Positions 24,340-33,296 of a stretch of 64,000 bases of DNA are shown one piece after another (position 1 is the stretch's first letter; each line of letters starts with the position of its first letter). The translations under genes were made by a program, and so were the position numbers. This stretch comes from Thermodesulfovibrio yellowstonii DSM 11347. GTDB lineage: Bacteria > Nitrospirota > Thermodesulfovibrionia > Thermodesulfovibrionales > Thermodesulfovibrionaceae. The stretch lies in assembly GCF_000020985.1 (NCBI RefSeq), contig NC_011296.1, forward strand, positions 1,664,001 to 1,728,000, written 5' to 3'. Under the pieces are notes generated by a model, which saw only the letters and a program-made list of their open reading frames with translations, was not told the DNA's origin and did not search any database.

Positions 24340-25440
24340 CTACATTGAAAAAATATCTTTTAATTTATCTTTCAAGCCTTTTGAACCTTTTTTTATTTCT
24401 TCTCCAGATATCCTGGCAAACTCTTCAAGAAGTTCTCTCTGACGTTCATTTAGTTTTTTGGGAACATCAATGTAAACAGTTACAATCTGGTCTCCTCTGT
24501 GAGTACCTCCTACTCTTGGAAGCCCTTTACCCCTGAGCTTAAAAACTCTACCTGATGGAGTTCCTGCTGGTATTTCTATTTTTTCTTTTCCATCAAGTGT
24601 AGGAACTTCCACTTCTCCGCCAAAAACTGCTCTAACAAATGAAATAGGAATGGAACAATAAAGATTTATACCTTCTCTCTTGAAAAATTCGTGTTCTTTA
24701 ACATTGACAAAAATATAAAGATCGCCTCTTGGTCCACCAAATTCACCTATTTCTCCTTCACCACTGACCTTTAATTTACTTCCGGAATCAACACCTGGAG
24801 GAATTTTTATTGTTAATTCATGTTCTACTTTTATCTTTCCATTTCCTGCACAATCAAAACAAGGATCTCTGATAATTCTTCCTGTTCCACCACATTTTGA
24901 ACATGTCTTTGACACTGAAAAAAATCCTTGATTATATCTGATATATCCGCTGCCACCGCAAGATGAACATATAATTGGCTCACTACCAGGTTTTATTCCA
25001 GAACCATTGCATGTTCCACATATTTCCCAACGGGGAAATTTAATTGTTTTTTCAACTCCTCTGGCTGCTTCTTCAAGAGTGATTGTAATGTCATATCTTA
25101 AATCAGCACCTTTTGTAGGTTTATTTTTTCTGAACCCAAAACTTCCAAAAAATCCTTCAAATATGTCTTCAAATATATCTGTAAACGTTGTATAAGTTTC
25201 AAATCCAAATCCGTTCCCTGTAGGTCCTTCTGCTGTTCCATATCTATCATAGTTAGCTCTCCTTACAGGGTCACCAAGACAAGCATATGCTTCGTTTATT
25301 TCTTTGAATTTTTCTTCTGCGGATTTATCTCCTTGATTTAAATCAGGATGATATTTTCTTGCAAGGCGCCGGAACGCCTTTTTTATCTCTTCCTGAGAGG
25401 CGTCCCGGCTTACACCAAGAATGCTATAGTAATCTTTCAT
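24340..25440 (-). CDS. dnaJ: Chaperone DnaJ
   Basis: 366 residues with the full type I layout: J domain with HPD at 31-33, a Gly/Phe-rich linker, four zinc-finger CxxCxGxG-type repeats ([32 protein letters not shown]) and the C-terminal substrate-binding domains. It delivers unfolded clients to DnaK and stimulates its ATPase. The fourth zinc motif has Asn at the third x position, still within family variation. It overlaps the dnaK stop by 4 nt. It is the last of the four CIRCE-controlled genes, directly followed by znuA. Confidence 0.97.
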   Translation of the reverse strand: MKDYYSILGVSRDASQEEIKKAFRRLARKYHPDLNQGDKSAEEKFKEINEAYACLGDPVRRANYDRYGTAEGPTGNGFGFETYTTFTDIFEDIFEGFFGSFGFRKNKPTKGADLRYDITITLEEAARGVEKTIKFPRWEICGTCNGSGIKPGSEPIICSSCGGSGYIRYNQGFFSVSKTCSKCGGTGRIIRDPCFDCAGNGKIKVEHELTIKIPPGVDSGSKLKVSGEGEIGEFGGPRGDLYIFVNVKEHEFFKREGINLYCSIPISFVRAVFGGEVEVPTLDGKEKIEIPAGTPSGRVFKLRGKGLPRVGGTHRGDQIVTVYIDVPKKLNERQRELLEEFARISGEEIKKGSKGLKDKLKDIFSM

Positions 25441-27335
25441 TTATTATCTTTATCCTCTACCTCAGCTTCTATTACATCTTCCTCTTTTTTTGACTGTGTT
25501 GTACTACCTGCTCCTTGCTGGGATGCTCCTGCTTTTTTATAAAGTTCCTCAGCCACTCTATGAGAAGCTTTAGCTAACTCTTCTACAGCTGCTTTTATCT
25601 CATTTACATCATTGCTTGTATCCTTTATCCTACGACACTTTTCAATTGCTTCTTCTATTCTTTTCCTTTCATCTTCTGAAATCCTATCACCCATATCTCT
25701 TAATGTTTTTTCAACAGTATATATCATGTTGTCTGCTTCATTTCTTGCTTCAGCAATCTGCTTTTTGCGCCTGTCTTCCTCTGCATGTGCTTCAGCTTCT
25801 CTAATCATTTTCTTAATCTCTTCCTCACTGAGACCACTTGAAGCAGTAATTCTTATTGACTGTTCCTTACCAGTAGCAAGGTCCTTTGCAGAAACATGCA
25901 AAATTCCATTGGCATCTATATCAAAGGTAACCTCTATCTGAGGAATTCCTCTTGGGGCAGGAGGTATTCCAACAAGTTCAAATACTCCAAGAAGCTTATT
26001 GTCTGCCGCCATCTCTCTTTCACCCTGATATACTTTAATTGTAACAGCTGTCTGATTATCAGCAGCAGTTGTAAATATTTGAGACTTCTTAGTGGGTATA
26101 GTTGTATTACGCTCAATAATCTTAGTAAATACACCACCAAGTGTTTCAATTCCAAGTGAAAGAGGAGTTACATCAAGAAGTAAAACTTCTTTTACCTCTC
26201 CCTTTAAAATTGCTGCCTGAATCGCTGCTCCAACAGCAACAACTTCATCAGGATTAACACCTTTATGAGGTTCTTTCCCAAAGAAATCTTGAACAACTTT
26301 CTGCACTTTCGGAGTTCTTGTCTGTCCACCAACCAAAATTACCTCATCTATCTGACTTTGAGAAAGTCCTGCATCAGAAAGAGCTTTTTTGCAAGGCTCA
26401 AGGCTTTTCTGGATTAAATCATCAACAAGCTGTTCAAGCTTGGCACGAGTTAATTTCATGAGTAAGTGCTTTGGACCTGAAGCATCAGCTGTTATAAAAG
26501 GAAGATTTATCTCTGTTTCCATTGCTGAACTTAATTCAATTTTTGCCCTTTCTGCTGCTTCTTTCAGTCTCTGAAGTGCCATTCTATCTTTTCTTAAGTC
26601 AATACCTTCCTGTTTTTTGAACTCCTCTATAAGCCAGTCCATAACTCTTATGTCAAAATCATCTCCACCAAGATAGGTATCTCCATTGGTTGCCTTTACT
26701 TCAATAACTCCTTCTCCTATCTCAAGAATTGAGATATCAAATGTTCCACCACCAAGGTCATAAACAGCTATTTTTTCTTCTTTTTTCTTGTCAAGCCCAT
26801 AGGCAAGTGCTGCAGCGGTTGGCTCATTTATTATTCTCAGAACATTAAGTCCTGCAATTCTTCCTGCATCCTTTGTTGCCTGACGCTGACTATCATCAAA
26901 ATAAGCAGGCACTGTAATAACAGCTTCTGTTACAGGCTCGCCAAGATAGTCCTCAGCAGCCTGTTTAAGCTTTTGAAGTATCATCGCAGAGATTTCAGGT
27001 GGAGAGTATCTCTTTCCCATTATTTCAACGTGTGCATCACCATTTGGAGCTTCAACAATTTTATAGGGAAGTCTCTTCTTTGCCTCCTGAACCTCCTGAG
27101 AGTTGTATTTTCGTCCCATCAATCTTTTTATAGAAAAGATAGTATTTTCAGGATTAGTTATTGCTTGCCTTTTTGCAACCTGTCCAACCAATCTTTCACC
27201 TTTATCAGTAAAAGCAACTACAGAAGGTGTTGTTCTTTGTCCTTCCTGATTCGGTATTACTACAGGCTCACCACCTACAACTACTGCAACAACAGAGTTT
27301 GTTGTGCCAAGGTCTATTCCTATTGCTTTTCCCAT
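25437..27335 (-). CDS. dnaK: Chaperone DnaK (Hsp70)
   Basis: 632 residues, standard length. The N-terminal ATPase has GIDLGTTNS near the start, [13 protein letters not shown] and the phosphate-binding YDLGGGTFD. The substrate-binding domain follows, and the C-terminal helical lid ends in a Gln/Gly/Ser-rich tail and an acidic terminus (VIEAEVED). It folds and protects nascent and heat-damaged proteins with DnaJ and GrpE. It sits 2 nt after grpE, with AAAGGAGG overlapping the grpE end. Regulation is by HrcA through the CIRCE element upstream of hrcA. Confidence 0.98.
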   Translation of the reverse strand: MGKAIGIDLGTTNSVVAVVVGGEPVVIPNQEGQRTTPSVVAFTDKGERLVGQVAKRQAITNPENTIFSIKRLMGRKYNSQEVQEAKKRLPYKIVEAPNGDAHVEIMGKRYSPPEISAMILQKLKQAAEDYLGEPVTEAVITVPAYFDDSQRQATKDAGRIAGLNVLRIINEPTAAALAYGLDKKKEEKIAVYDLGGGTFDISILEIGEGVIEVKATNGDTYLGGDDFDIRVMDWLIEEFKKQEGIDLRKDRMALQRLKEAAERAKIELSSAMETEINLPFITADASGPKHLLMKLTRAKLEQLVDDLIQKSLEPCKKALSDAGLSQSQIDEVILVGGQTRTPKVQKVVQDFFGKEPHKGVNPDEVVAVGAAIQAAILKGEVKEVLLLDVTPLSLGIETLGGVFTKIIERNTTIPTKKSQIFTTAADNQTAVTIKVYQGEREMAADNKLLGVFELVGIPPAPRGIPQIEVTFDIDANGILHVSAKDLATGKEQSIRITASSGLSEEEIKKMIREAEAHAEEDRRKKQIAEARNEADNMIYTVEKTLRDMGDRISEDERKRIEEAIEKCRRIKDTSNDVNEIKAAVEELAKASHRVAEELYKKAGASQQGAGSTTQSKKEEDVIEAEVEDKDNK

Positions 27336-27337
27336 AA

Positions 27338-27961
27338 TTAATCCTCCTTTTCAATTCTGTCATTCTGAACACCCGATGGGTGCGAAGAAGAACCTCCCTC
27401 TTCAGAGGGCTTAGCTTTCTTAGAAACAGCTACAAGAGGCTCTCTTAGTAGCTTATTTTTATACAAATATCCTTTACGCAATTCTTCTACAATGATGTTA
27501 TCTTCTATATCTTCTGTTTCAACTGTAGATACAGCATGATGCACCTCCGGATTGAAAACCTGGCCAACTGTTTCAATTTGTTTTACTCCGTATTTTTCTA
27601 ATATTCGCAAAAATTCCTTTAATGTATTCTCAACACCTTTTTTCATACTTTCAAGCCAATCAGAATTTAGGTCACTACCTGCATGTTTGATAGCTAATTC
27701 AAAATTATCTATAATTGGCAATAAATCTTTGATTAATTTTTCATTGGCATAATTTACTAACTCTTCTCTTTCTTTTTGAATCATTCTTTTGTAGTTTTCA
27801 AATTCAGCATAAAGTCTAAGATATTTCTCTTTCTGTTGAGATAGTTCATTTTGAAGATTCTCAACAACATCTCTTGGTTTATCTTCAATTGCTGAACCTT
27901 CATAAGAAATTTCTTCAGTTTCTTTGTTTTCAGTAGATGTATCTTTTTTTATTTCATCCAT
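27338..27961 (-). CDS. grpE: GrpE nucleotide exchange factor with a repeat-derived C-terminal tail
   Basis: 207 residues. A disordered acidic N-terminus, a long coiled coil (about 40-90) and the beta-wing domain (including FNPEVHHAV and LRKGYLY) fit GrpE, which releases ADP from DnaK. GrpE normally ends soon after the AVSKK block. Here about 20 extra residues (from PSEEGG through [17 protein letters not shown]) are encoded by DNA resembling the interspersed repeat: GCACCCATCGGGTG next to a CAGAATGAC block. The tail looks like an insertion or extension by repeat DNA. The core is intact, so function is probably kept. Confidence 0.94.
   Translation of the reverse strand: MDEIKKDTSTENKETEEISYEGSAIEDKPRDVVENLQNELSQQKEKYLRLYAEFENYKRMIQKEREELVNYANEKLIKDLLPIIDNFELAIKHAGSDLNSDWLESMKKGVENTLKEFLRILEKYGVKQIETVGQVFNPEVHHAVSTVETEDIEDNIIVEELRKGYLYKNKLLREPLVAVSKKAKPSEEGGSSSHPSGVQNDRIEKED
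27358..27398 (-). repeat. Repeat fragment inside the grpE 3' end
   Basis: On the plus strand this reads TGTCATTCTGAACACCC then GATGGGTGCGAAGAA. It closely parallels the core of the elements at 14942 and 19229 (GTCATTCCGAGCA, then ATGGGTGCGAGGAA). Only the core palindromic part is present. It is translated as the C-terminal tail of GrpE. The relation is judged by eye, and another copy of a widespread CATTCTGA-type repeat family is equally possible. Confidence 0.5.
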
Positions 27962-27974
27962 TTAAATAAACCTC

Positions 27975-29021
27975 CTAATCTGAAAGTGTTCTTGTTAATG
28001 ACCTTGCAAAGGCATTAACTAACATAATTGCCCTTTGATAGTTCATTCGCTTTGGACCAACAAGAGCAATAACACCAAGTGATTTGTCTTTTTCTTTATA
28101 TGGTGAAGCAATTATACTAAAACTTCTAAATTCTTCTACAGGATTTTCCTGCCCTATAATTACTTTTACCTCATCGTCTTCAGAAATATTTTCAAAAAGT
28201 TTAAGCAAAAGATGCCTGTCTTGTATTGTTTTTGCAACCTCTCTAAGTTTTTCTATATCAGAAAAATCTGGCAAGTGCATTATATGATAAAATCCTGATA
28301 CATAAACATCTTCTCTGGAGAAATATAATGCTTCCTGACACATTTTTAAAATCTTGGAAATTAATCTATCCCAGAAAATTTTTTCCTTTTTTATCCTCAC
28401 AATCAGGTCATCTCGTATTTCGTCAATGGTTTTTCCGTGATAATTTCTATTAACAAAATCTGCAAGACTGTTAAGTTCCTTCTGGGTTATTTCAGGATAA
28501 ACTTTTATAATCTTATTTTTAACAATACCTTTATCATTCACAACAACAGCTATTACAAGGTCATCTTTAAATTTTATAAAATCTACCCGATGAAGAGCGG
28601 TTTTTTCTGTTGCTGGCAAAAGCGCCAAACCAAGATATCTGGTAGCCTGAGATAAACTCTGAGTTGTTTCTAAAAAGAGAGAGTTCATGTTGTTTCTGAG
28701 TTTTCTTAACTTTTTTGTTAAATTTTCTATAACTCTTTTAATTTCCAATGATTGAGAAAACAATTCACTCTGAAATATATAGTCAACATAAAATCTATAT
28801 GCCTTATCTGTTGGCACTCTTCCAGCTGAAGTGTGAGGTTGGGAAAGAAATCCTGCATCTTCTAAATCTGACATTATGTTCCTTATTGTAGCAGAACAGA
28901 CATCAAATCCATATTTTTTCATAATATAACGCGAACCTACAGGTTCAGGTTTTTCAATGTAACTTTCCACAACCGCGTAAAGCACCTTTTTAGTTCTTTC
29001 ATCAAGCATTGTATCTCTCAT
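27975..29021 (-). CDS. hrcA: Heat-inducible transcription repressor HrcA
   Basis: 348 residues from ATG 29021, with GAGGAG 8 nt upstream. The longer frame to 29036 starts inside the CIRCE operator. An N-terminal winged helix contains EPVGSRYI and the recognition-helix region SATIRNIMSDLE, followed by QPHTSAGRVPTD, all hallmark HrcA sequences. The central and C-terminal parts form the dimer and GAF-like sensing domains. It represses its own operon (hrcA-grpE-dnaK-dnaJ) by binding CIRCE, and is itself kept active by chaperones, usually GroEL. The ribosome site overlaps one CIRCE arm. Confidence 0.96.
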   Translation of the reverse strand: MRDTMLDERTKKVLYAVVESYIEKPEPVGSRYIMKKYGFDVCSATIRNIMSDLEDAGFLSQPHTSAGRVPTDKAYRFYVDYIFQSELFSQSLEIKRVIENLTKKLRKLRNNMNSLFLETTQSLSQATRYLGLALLPATEKTALHRVDFIKFKDDLVIAVVVNDKGIVKNKIIKVYPEITQKELNSLADFVNRNYHGKTIDEIRDDLIVRIKKEKIFWDRLISKILKMCQEALYFSREDVYVSGFYHIMHLPDFSDIEKLREVAKTIQDRHLLLKLFENISEDDEVKVIIGQENPVEEFRSFSIIASPYKEKDKSLGVIALVGPKRMNYQRAIMLVNAFARSLTRTLSD

Positions 29022-29022
29022 T

Positions 29023-29049
29023 TTAGCACTCCTCATATTTAAGTGCTAA
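29023..29049 (-). promoter_or_regulatory. CIRCE operator (HrcA-binding site)
   Basis: TTAGCACTC, nine spacer bases, then AAGTGCTAA. This is the CIRCE consensus inverted repeat with a single mismatch (A for G at the first base of the second arm). It lies between the -10 element and the hrcA start, so bound HrcA would block transcription start, and the transcribed repeat would fold over the ribosome site. Confidence 0.95.
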
Positions 29050-29057
29050 TGTTTAAA

Positions 29058-29085
29058 ATTATCACGATAACCTTAAAAAAGTCAA
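29058..29085 (-). promoter_or_regulatory. Sigma-70-type promoter of the hrcA operon
   Basis: TTGACT (29085-29080) and GATAAT (29063-29058) with 16 nt between them, immediately upstream of CIRCE. Transcription would begin near 29051, one or two bases before the operator, the usual CIRCE arrangement. Confidence 0.8.
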
Positions 29086-29090
29086 ATATT

Positions 29091-29927
29091 CTACCAGATA
29101 AGCTCTTTATTTAAAAGTTTTTTATAAATATCTCGGGGCAAAAAGCAGGATTTATGCAAATCTGCTGTATAAAGTTTTGTCTCTATTTTTACAGGTTTTC
29201 GTATTTCGCGAGGGTCTAAAGATTTTGAGCCAACAGAAAAGCTCCACCAGTTTCCAGCATAAGTTGCTATGCTTGCAGTGTAGAGTTCAACAATCGGGAA
29301 TATTAGCTTCATAGAATTTTGCACTTCATATACAAGCTCTCTATGAAATATAAGAGACTCTGAAAGTGTCACAAACATTCCATTTTCAGTGAGTGCGTCT
29401 CTTACAAATTTAAAAAACTCAACTGTAAAAAGGCTCTTTGCAAAACCTATTATATCTGTTGAATCAACAATTATTACATCAAGAGAGTTTTTCATCTCTT
29501 TTATAAACTCTGCTCCATCCATACATCTAATCTCAACCCTTGAGTCATCTATGGCTGAAGAAACAGATGGAAAAAATTCTTTTGAGACCTTTATAACCTC
29601 TTCATCAATCTCAATAAAGTAAAGTTTTTTTACAGAGCCATGTTTAAGAACTTCCCTTACTGCACCACCATCTCCGCCTCCTATAACAGCAACATTTTTA
29701 GCTTCAGGGTGAGCGTGCATAAGAACATGGGTTAGCATTTCATGATAAATAAACTCATCTCTTTCAGTAAGTTGGACAACACCATCAAGGACAAGAATTT
29801 TTCCAAAATAAGGATTTTCAAAAACCATTATCTCCTGAAATTTACTTTTACCCTTATAAAGAACTTTTTCCACTTCATATACATACTGTATCGGAGCATA
29901 AGGGTCCTTCTCAAAAAATTTAATCAT
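29091..29927 (-). CDS. speE: Spermidine synthase (polyamine aminopropyltransferase)
   Basis: 278 residues. It moves an aminopropyl group from decarboxylated SAM to putrescine (or a related amine). The Rossmann motif GGGDGG (83-88), the acidic ribose ligand in FIEIDEEV and the gatekeeper region with IIVDSTD are present. The usual DSSDP is DSTDI here, a modest change at the catalytic loop that could affect the amine substrate. The gene lies 10 nt after the ornithine decarboxylase gene, forming a putrescine-to-spermidine operon. SAM decarboxylase is not in the window. AGGAGG precedes the ATG. Confidence 0.93.
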   Translation of the reverse strand: MIKFFEKDPYAPIQYVYEVEKVLYKGKSKFQEIMVFENPYFGKILVLDGVVQLTERDEFIYHEMLTHVLMHAHPEAKNVAVIGGGDGGAVREVLKHGSVKKLYFIEIDEEVIKVSKEFFPSVSSAIDDSRVEIRCMDGAEFIKEMKNSLDVIIVDSTDIIGFAKSLFTVEFFKFVRDALTENGMFVTLSESLIFHRELVYEVQNSMKLIFPIVELYTASIATYAGNWWSFSVGSKSLDPREIRKPVKIETKLYTADLHKSCFLPRDIYKKLLNKELIW

Positions 29928-29937
29928 GGCAAACCTC

Positions 29938-31056
29938 CTAAATTAAAAATGTTTTTGGCGTGGAAAATCCATTAAACTCTGATGCATAAGATATCGTATA
30001 TGCACCTGCGGATAGAATAAGAATAAGGCTTCCAACATCTGGCTCAGGAAGCACAACCTCTCTGTCTATTACATCAAAACTATCACAGCTTGGTCCTGCA
30101 ATTGTCCATTCTTTTTCTTCTCCTCTGCTTCCTACGATATACTGATACTTAATACCTCCTATGCTTTCCATTAATCCGTTAAAGACACCCACATCTATAT
30201 AAAGCCAATTTTCATCTCCTCTCTGAGCCTTACCAATAATTCTTGATACAAAAACTCCAGCATCTCCTACAACAGCTCTTCCAGGCTCTATAAAAATTTC
30301 TGTATCAGGAAAATATTCTTCAAGAATAGAGTTAATTTTTGTCTCTATTGTCTCTATAGAAGGAACTTTTTTTGTGTACTCTATAGGATAGCCACCGCCA
30401 ATATTCAACATTTTTATTTCAATTCCATTTTTTCTCACAAGTTCTTTTAATTGTCCTGCTTTGTGTATCGCTGTATGCCAGTTATAAACATTACTACATT
30501 GAGAACCTACATGGAATGTTATTCCTATAGGGTCAAGTCCTCTTTGTTTAGCGTAAATAAGCAACTGGGCAGCTTCTTCCATCTCAACACCAAATTTTTT
30601 ACTCAATGGCCATTCACTTCCTTCATTAGGAACAGTCAGTCTCACATAAACTTTTTTACGTGGTGTATACTTCGCAAGTTTTTCAACTTCTGCTATAGAA
30701 TCAAAAGCATAATACTCAATACCATATTCAACCGCTTCTTTAAGAAATTTAAAGGTTTTTACAGGATTACTTGTTATAATCCTTTCAGGCTCAACATTCA
30801 ACTGCTTTAAGATTGCCAGTTCACCCTCTGAGGCTATTTCAAAACCTACATTAAAACTGTTTAGATACCTAATAACATCTATATCTGGGTTAGCCTTAAC
30901 AGCATAAAAAACTTTTGAGTTTTTAATTCCTCTTCCAATCAGTGAAATCTTTTCTTTTAATATTTCTCTATCAAGAAGAAGATAAGGAGGTTCATCATCG
31001 TGAGAAGCTATCCAATTCAGTATTCTATCCATAAGAGTATTTTTGTGATTTGTCAT
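29938..31056 (-). CDS. Ornithine decarboxylase (fold type III, PLP)
   Basis: 372 residues. It decarboxylates ornithine (possibly also lysine or arginine) to a diamine. Lys54 in FYAVKAN is the PLP lysine, HVGSQC follows mid-protein, and GPSCDSFD (Cys324) is the C-terminal catalytic signature of the ornithine/DAP decarboxylase group. The CDSFD form and coupling to speE favour ornithine decarboxylase over lysA. No ribosome binding site is visible before ATG 31056. A second in-frame ATG at 31032 is equally bare, so the start is uncertain. It is divergent from pheA across only 39 nt. Confidence 0.88.
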   Translation of the reverse strand: MTNHKNTLMDRILNWIASHDDEPPYLLLDREILKEKISLIGRGIKNSKVFYAVKANPDIDVIRYLNSFNVGFEIASEGELAILKQLNVEPERIITSNPVKTFKFLKEAVEYGIEYYAFDSIAEVEKLAKYTPRKKVYVRLTVPNEGSEWPLSKKFGVEMEEAAQLLIYAKQRGLDPIGITFHVGSQCSNVYNWHTAIHKAGQLKELVRKNGIEIKMLNIGGGYPIEYTKKVPSIETIETKINSILEEYFPDTEIFIEPGRAVVGDAGVFVSRIIGKAQRGDENWLYIDVGVFNGLMESIGGIKYQYIVGSRGEEKEWTIAGPSCDSFDVIDREVVLPEPDVGSLILILSAGAYTISYASEFNGFSTPKTFLI

Positions 31057-31070
31057 AATTTTAAAATTTT

Positions 31071-31090
31071 ATCATATTCTATGATAGAAT
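31071..31090. promoter_or_regulatory. Divergent -10 elements overlapping a perfect palindrome (pheA / ornithine decarboxylase)
   Basis: The 39-nt gap contains the 15-base palindrome ATTCTATGATAGAAT (31076-31090). TATGAT occurs on the plus strand at 31080-31085 and on the minus strand at 31076-31071, only 3 nt apart. A protein bound to the palindrome would cover both -10 hexamers. The resulting leaders would be only a few bases long, which matches the absence of ribosome sites at both genes. Symmetric operator function is inference. Confidence 0.45.
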
Positions 31091-31095
31091 AAAAA

Positions 31096-32169
31096 ATGGA
31101 AAATGAAAAACTACAGAATTTAAGGGATAAAATTGACAAAATTGATAAAGAAATTCTTAAACTTTTAAACGACAGAGCGAAACTCGCTATAAAAATAGCC
31201 GAAATAAAAAAAACTCAGGGACTTTCTTTTTATGACCCCGTAAGAGAAAAAAATATCATAAATAAAATTCTAAAATTAAATAAGGGACCTTTCTCTGATG
31301 AGGTAATTAAAACTCTATTTAGAGAAATTCTCTCAGCAACTCTTGCTCTTCAGGAATCACAAAAAATTTCTTATCTTGGTCCTGAAGGAACATTCACTCA
31401 TCTTGCAGCAATAAAGTATTTTGGAAGCTTTGCACAGTTTGAACCAGAGGATAATATTAAGAATATTTTTGAATCAGTAGAAAAAGGCATAACAAAATTC
31501 GGGGTTGTGCCAATAGAAAACTCAAATGAAGGCACTGTTACCTATACTCTTGATATGTTTATGCAGTATGAAGTAAAAATTGCTGGAGAAATAATAATCC
31601 CAATAACGCATAACTTACTCTCCCTTACAGGAGAAAAAGAAAAAATAAAAAAAATATATTCACACCCTCATGCAAGAGCACAATGTAGAGAATGGCTACG
31701 AAAAAATATGCCTGATATTCCAGTTTATGATGTGGCATCCACTGCTGAAGCAGCAAGACAGGCTTCTTTAGATGAAGATGTCGCAGCAATAGCAAGTGAG
31801 TTTGCAGCAAATATTTATGGACTTAAATTTGTTGCAAAACATATAGAAGATTACAAAAACAATTATACAAGATTTTTCATTCTCGGAAAAACATTTCCGA
31901 ATAAAACTGGTTCTGATAAAACCTCTATAATGTTCTCACTTCAAGATAAACCAGGAACACTTTACAATGCCTTAAAACCTTTCAAGGATTCAGGGTTAAA
32001 TCTTACAAAAATAGAATCTCGTCCAGCAAAAATGAGAAAATGGGAATACATATTCTTTGTTGATTTTATGGGACATATTGAAGATGAAAAGGTTCGTAAA
32101 ACCCTTGAAGAAGTAAAAAATTACTGCATAGAGCTTGTACATCTTGGTTCATATCCAATGTTTAAATAA
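31096..32169 (+). CDS. pheA: Bifunctional chorismate mutase / prephenate dehydratase
   Basis: 357 residues. An AroQ-type chorismate mutase domain (about 1-90, with LRDKIDKIDKEILKLLNDRA) is fused to prephenate dehydratase (about 92-270, YLGPEGTFTHLAA, and NYTRFFILG near its end) and a C-terminal ACT domain (about 275-350, with the ESRP phenylalanine-sensing motif). It makes phenylpyruvate from chorismate and is probably feedback-inhibited by Phe. It is the first gene of the aromatic cluster. No ribosome site is visible before the ATG, consistent with a near-leaderless start. Confidence 0.96.
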   Translation: MENEKLQNLRDKIDKIDKEILKLLNDRAKLAIKIAEIKKTQGLSFYDPVREKNIINKILKLNKGPFSDEVIKTLFREILSATLALQESQKISYLGPEGTFTHLAAIKYFGSFAQFEPEDNIKNIFESVEKGITKFGVVPIENSNEGTVTYTLDMFMQYEVKIAGEIIIPITHNLLSLTGEKEKIKKIYSHPHARAQCREWLRKNMPDIPVYDVASTAEAARQASLDEDVAAIASEFAANIYGLKFVAKHIEDYKNNYTRFFILGKTFPNKTGSDKTSIMFSLQDKPGTLYNALKPFKDSGLNLTKIESRPAKMRKWEYIFFVDFMGHIEDEKVRKTLEEVKNYCIELVHLGSYPMFK

Positions 32170-32183
32170 ATGGAGGAGCGATT

Positions 32184-33293
32184 ATGATTAAACCGCTATC
32201 TTACGTGAAAAAGATTCAACCATATATTCCAGGCAAGCCAGTTAAAGAAGTAGAAAGAGAACTTGGTATAAAAGAATGCATAAAACTTGCTTCTAATGAA
32301 AATCCTGTTGGTCCTTCGCCAAAAGTTATTGAAGCAATTAAAGATTTAATATCTAAACCAGTTGAGCTTGCAAGATATCCAGAAGGAAGCGGATACTATC
32401 TGAAAAATGCTTTATGTGATTTATTCGCAAAAAAAGGAATAACTCTAACGCATGATGAGATAATTCTTGGTAATGGCTCAAATGAGCTTATAGATATCGC
32501 GGTAAGGACATACATAGGACCGGGAGATGAAGCAGTTATGGCTAATCCCTCTTTTGTTGTTTATGCCATGAGTGTAATATCACAGGGAGGAGTTGCAAAA
32601 GAAGTACCATTGAAAAACTGGAGACATAACCTTGAAGGAATGCTTAATGAAGTAACAGATAAAACAAAAATTATATTCATAGCCAATCCAAATAATCCAA
32701 CAGGCACTATAAACTACAAAGAAGAGTTTGATAAATTTATTAAGGCTCTTCCAGAAAATATATTGATTATCATGGATGAGGCTTATTATGAATATGTTAC
32801 AGACCCCGAATATCCAGATACCTTGAAATATTTTAAAGAAGATAAAGATATATTAATTTTAAGGACTTTTTCAAAAGCTTATGGGCTTGCAAGTTTAAGA
32901 ATAGGTTACGGAATTGCAAAAAAAGAAATCATCACAGAAATGAACAGAATCAGAGAACCTTTTAACACAAATACCATAGCCCAAATTGCTGCAGAATCTG
33001 CATTAAAAGATGAAGAACATTTAAAAAAAGTGCTTGAAATAAATGAAAAAGGTAAAGACTATCTCTATAAAGAGCTTGATAAAATCTCATCTATTAAGTA
33101 TTTACCTACTCAAACAAATTTCATCTATATAGTTTTACCTGAAAATACAACATCAAAGGAAGTTTTTGATTTCCTTCTAAAACAAGGAGTCATTGTAAGA
33201 CCTGTTGGACCAAAACAAATAAGAGTAACTATAGGATTACCTGAAGAAAATAAATCCTTTATTGAAGCATTTAAAAAATTTTTAGGAGGTTAA
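32184..33293 (+). CDS. hisC: Histidinol-phosphate / aromatic aminotransferase
   Basis: 369 residues, fold type I PLP aminotransferase. ASNENPVGPSP near the start, NPNNPTGT mid-protein, the PLP Lys in TFSKAYGLA, and RIGYG follow the HisC pattern. Placed between pheA and DAHP synthase with no other his genes near, it may act mainly on phenylpyruvate, hydroxyphenylpyruvate or prephenate, a dual role known for HisC-type enzymes. GGAGG precedes the ATG, 14 nt after pheA. Confidence 0.9.
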   Translation: MIKPLSYVKKIQPYIPGKPVKEVERELGIKECIKLASNENPVGPSPKVIEAIKDLISKPVELARYPEGSGYYLKNALCDLFAKKGITLTHDEIILGNGSNELIDIAVRTYIGPGDEAVMANPSFVVYAMSVISQGGVAKEVPLKNWRHNLEGMLNEVTDKTKIIFIANPNNPTGTINYKEEFDKFIKALPENILIIMDEAYYEYVTDPEYPDTLKYFKEDKDILILRTFSKAYGLASLRIGYGIAKKEIITEMNRIREPFNTNTIAQIAAESALKDEEHLKKVLEINEKGKDYLYKELDKISSIKYLPTQTNFIYIVLPENTTSKEVFDFLLKQGVIVRPVGPKQIRVTIGLPEENKSFIEAFKKFLGG

Positions 33294-33296
33294 AAT

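Noticed and set aside
26973-27341. 122-codon plus-strand open frame opposite the dnaK 5' end
   Set aside because: Antisense shadow of dnaK with Ser/Tyr/Cys-rich composition, no ribosome site and no recognisable motif.
29938-31056. Diaminopimelate decarboxylase (lysA)
   Set aside because: The CDSFD motif, length and speE partner fit ornithine decarboxylase better; no other lysine genes are adjacent.
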